Assembly (NCBI RefSeq): GCF_013346665.1
Contig: NZ_JABVBB010000028.1
Coordinates: forward strand, 1 to 64,000
DNA length: 64,000 nucleotides
Source of the DNA: Sulfitobacter maritimus
GTDB taxonomy: Bacteria; Pseudomonadota; Alphaproteobacteria; Rhodobacterales; Rhodobacteraceae
Direction of reading: 5' to 3'
Positions 63,326 to 64,000 of the stretch are shown here, piece after piece. The position numbers and the translations under genes were made by a program. The notes under the pieces are model-generated. The model did no database searches. It was not told the DNA's origin and worked only from the letters and a program-made list of their open reading frames with translations. Positions within the stretch are counted from its first letter, which is position 1; every line of letters begins with the position of its first letter.

Positions 63326-64000
63326 AGGTTCAACAGCTTTGGCAGGGCGGCAAGCAGCGCTCGGGTGCCTTGGCCCACGCCGCCTTTGGGCCGGGCCGGC
63401 GCGTCCGACGGTTGCCAGCCATAGATGTCGAAATGCGCGTATTTGCTCTCGGTTACAAAGCGGCGCAGAAAGAGGGCGGCGGTGATGGACCCGGCGAACC
63501 CGCCCTTGGGCGCGTTGTCGAGGTCTGCGATGCCGGGCTCGATCAGCGCTTCATAGGCGTCGTGGAAGGGCATCCGCCAGACAGGATCGGCGGCACTGCT
63601 GGCGGCGGTTTCGAGCGCGGAGACAAAGGCGTTGTCGTCGCTATAATAGGGCGCGAGGTCTGGGCCCACGGCGACCCGCGCCGCACCAGTGAGTGTCGCG
63701 ATAGAGATGATCTGATCGGGGTTGTCCTCATCCGCCAGCGCCAGCGCATCGGCCAACACCAAGCGCCCTTCGGCGTCGGTGTTGTTGATCTCAACCGTCA
63801 GCCCTTTGCGGGAGGTCAGAATGTCGCCGGGGCGGAAGGCGTTGCCGGAGACGGCATTTTCCACCGCTGGGATCAGCACGCGCAACTGCACGGCCAACCC
63901 AGTGGCCATGATCATATGCGCCAGCCCCAAGACGGCGGCAGCCCCGCCCATGTCCTTTTTCATCAGGCCCATCGAGGCACCGGGTTTGAGGTTCAGCCCG
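63322..64000 (-). CDS. Leucyl aminopeptidase (M17), 5' part beyond the window
   Basis: The readable 226 residues form the C-terminal catalytic domain of a M17 metallopeptidase: KKDMGGAAAVLGLAHMI near 63935, the metal-binding NTDAEGRLVLADALALA near 63750, LTGAARVAVGPDLAPYY and the end VGQGTRALLAALPKLLNL. The frame is open to the window edge, so the gene continues to the right. M17 enzymes are cytosolic and remove N-terminal residues. No tRNA or repeat at the edge. Confidence 0.92.
   Translation of the reverse strand, partial: GLNLKPGASMGLMKKDMGGAAAVLGLAHMIMATGLAVQLRVLIPAVENAVSGNAFRPGDILTSRKGLTVEINNTDAEGRLVLADALALADEDNPDQIISIATLTGAARVAVGPDLAPYYSDDNAFVSALETAASSAADPVWRMPFHDAYEALIEPGIADLDNAPKGGFAGSITAALFLRRFVTESKYAHFDIYGWQPSDAPARPKGGVGQGTRALLAALPKLLNL

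Overview
The window is chromosomal DNA of an alphaproteobacterium, most likely a marine Roseobacter-group member of the Rhodobacteraceae (Sulfitobacter-like is my guess). This rests on the rRNA operon order 23S-5S-tRNA-fMet, the extra stem-loop in the 23S rRNA, the high GC, and gene families typical of that group (DUF2794, DUF1523, DUF482, a GT14-like protein with a long C-terminal domain, I78 lipoprotein, HWE and 7TM histidine kinases). Most of the window is core-genome housekeeping. I found no CRISPR array, no intact mobile element and no defence or secondary-metabolite island.

Layout. 1-3290: the 3' end of an rRNA operon (23S cut by the window start, 5S, terminator, initiator tRNA). 3367-4934: a decayed large serine recombinase beside the tRNA, abutting a perfect 32-bp inverted repeat. 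5175-11181: short minus-strand operons (rsmD plus an FAD oxidoreductase; RidA, GDPD-like, DUF482, pterin dehydratase, MscS) with a plus-strand peroxiredoxin between them. 11262-16663: an orphan type I secretion ABC/HlyD pair and a class A penicillin-binding protein. 16931-23284: ammonium transporter, 7TM histidine kinase, aromatic/aspartate aminotransferase, mercaptopyruvate sulfurtransferase, a gene-free stretch with a diverged repeat pair, smpB. 23332-31885: divergent sulfotransferase and glycosyltransferase, an acidic PepSY protein, an HWE kinase, a cNMP-domain Na+/H+ antiporter, DUF1523 and an alpha/beta hydrolase.

31978-43565: gabD, a phage-endolysin-like secreted protein, Hsp20, an S1 protease, the glycolate oxidase operon glcDE-(membrane protein)-glcF, a VOC protein, rlmH, rsfS and a second MscS channel. 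43842-49465: a leucine biosynthesis cluster leuC, leuD, leuB interrupted by an antisense DUF2945 gene and by a membrane-protein/EEP-hydrolase pair. 49826-64000: map, sfsA, a CinA-like/GNAT pair, an AhpD-like/OmpA pair, an Lrp/ornithine-cyclodeaminase/HAD set, a DUF188/S-formylglutathione-hydrolase/AEC set, an MbfA-type iron exporter, an I78 lipoprotein, paaK-paaI, DUF2794, an NlpC/P60 peptidase and the 3' part of an M17 aminopeptidase running off the end.

Genes are packed tightly and many neighbours share ATGA/GTGA stop-start overlaps, so translational coupling is the rule. The observations I would check first are: (i) an oriented structured element after the stop codons of rsmD and leuB, whose stem differs in sequence between copies but keeps pairing; (ii) the perfect inverted repeat that removes the start of the dead recombinase; (iii) an uncharacterised four-helix membrane protein translationally coupled to glcE; (iv) an EEP-family gene whose only sensible start is CTG overlapping the previous stop. 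I did not find a convincing wholly new multi-gene system.
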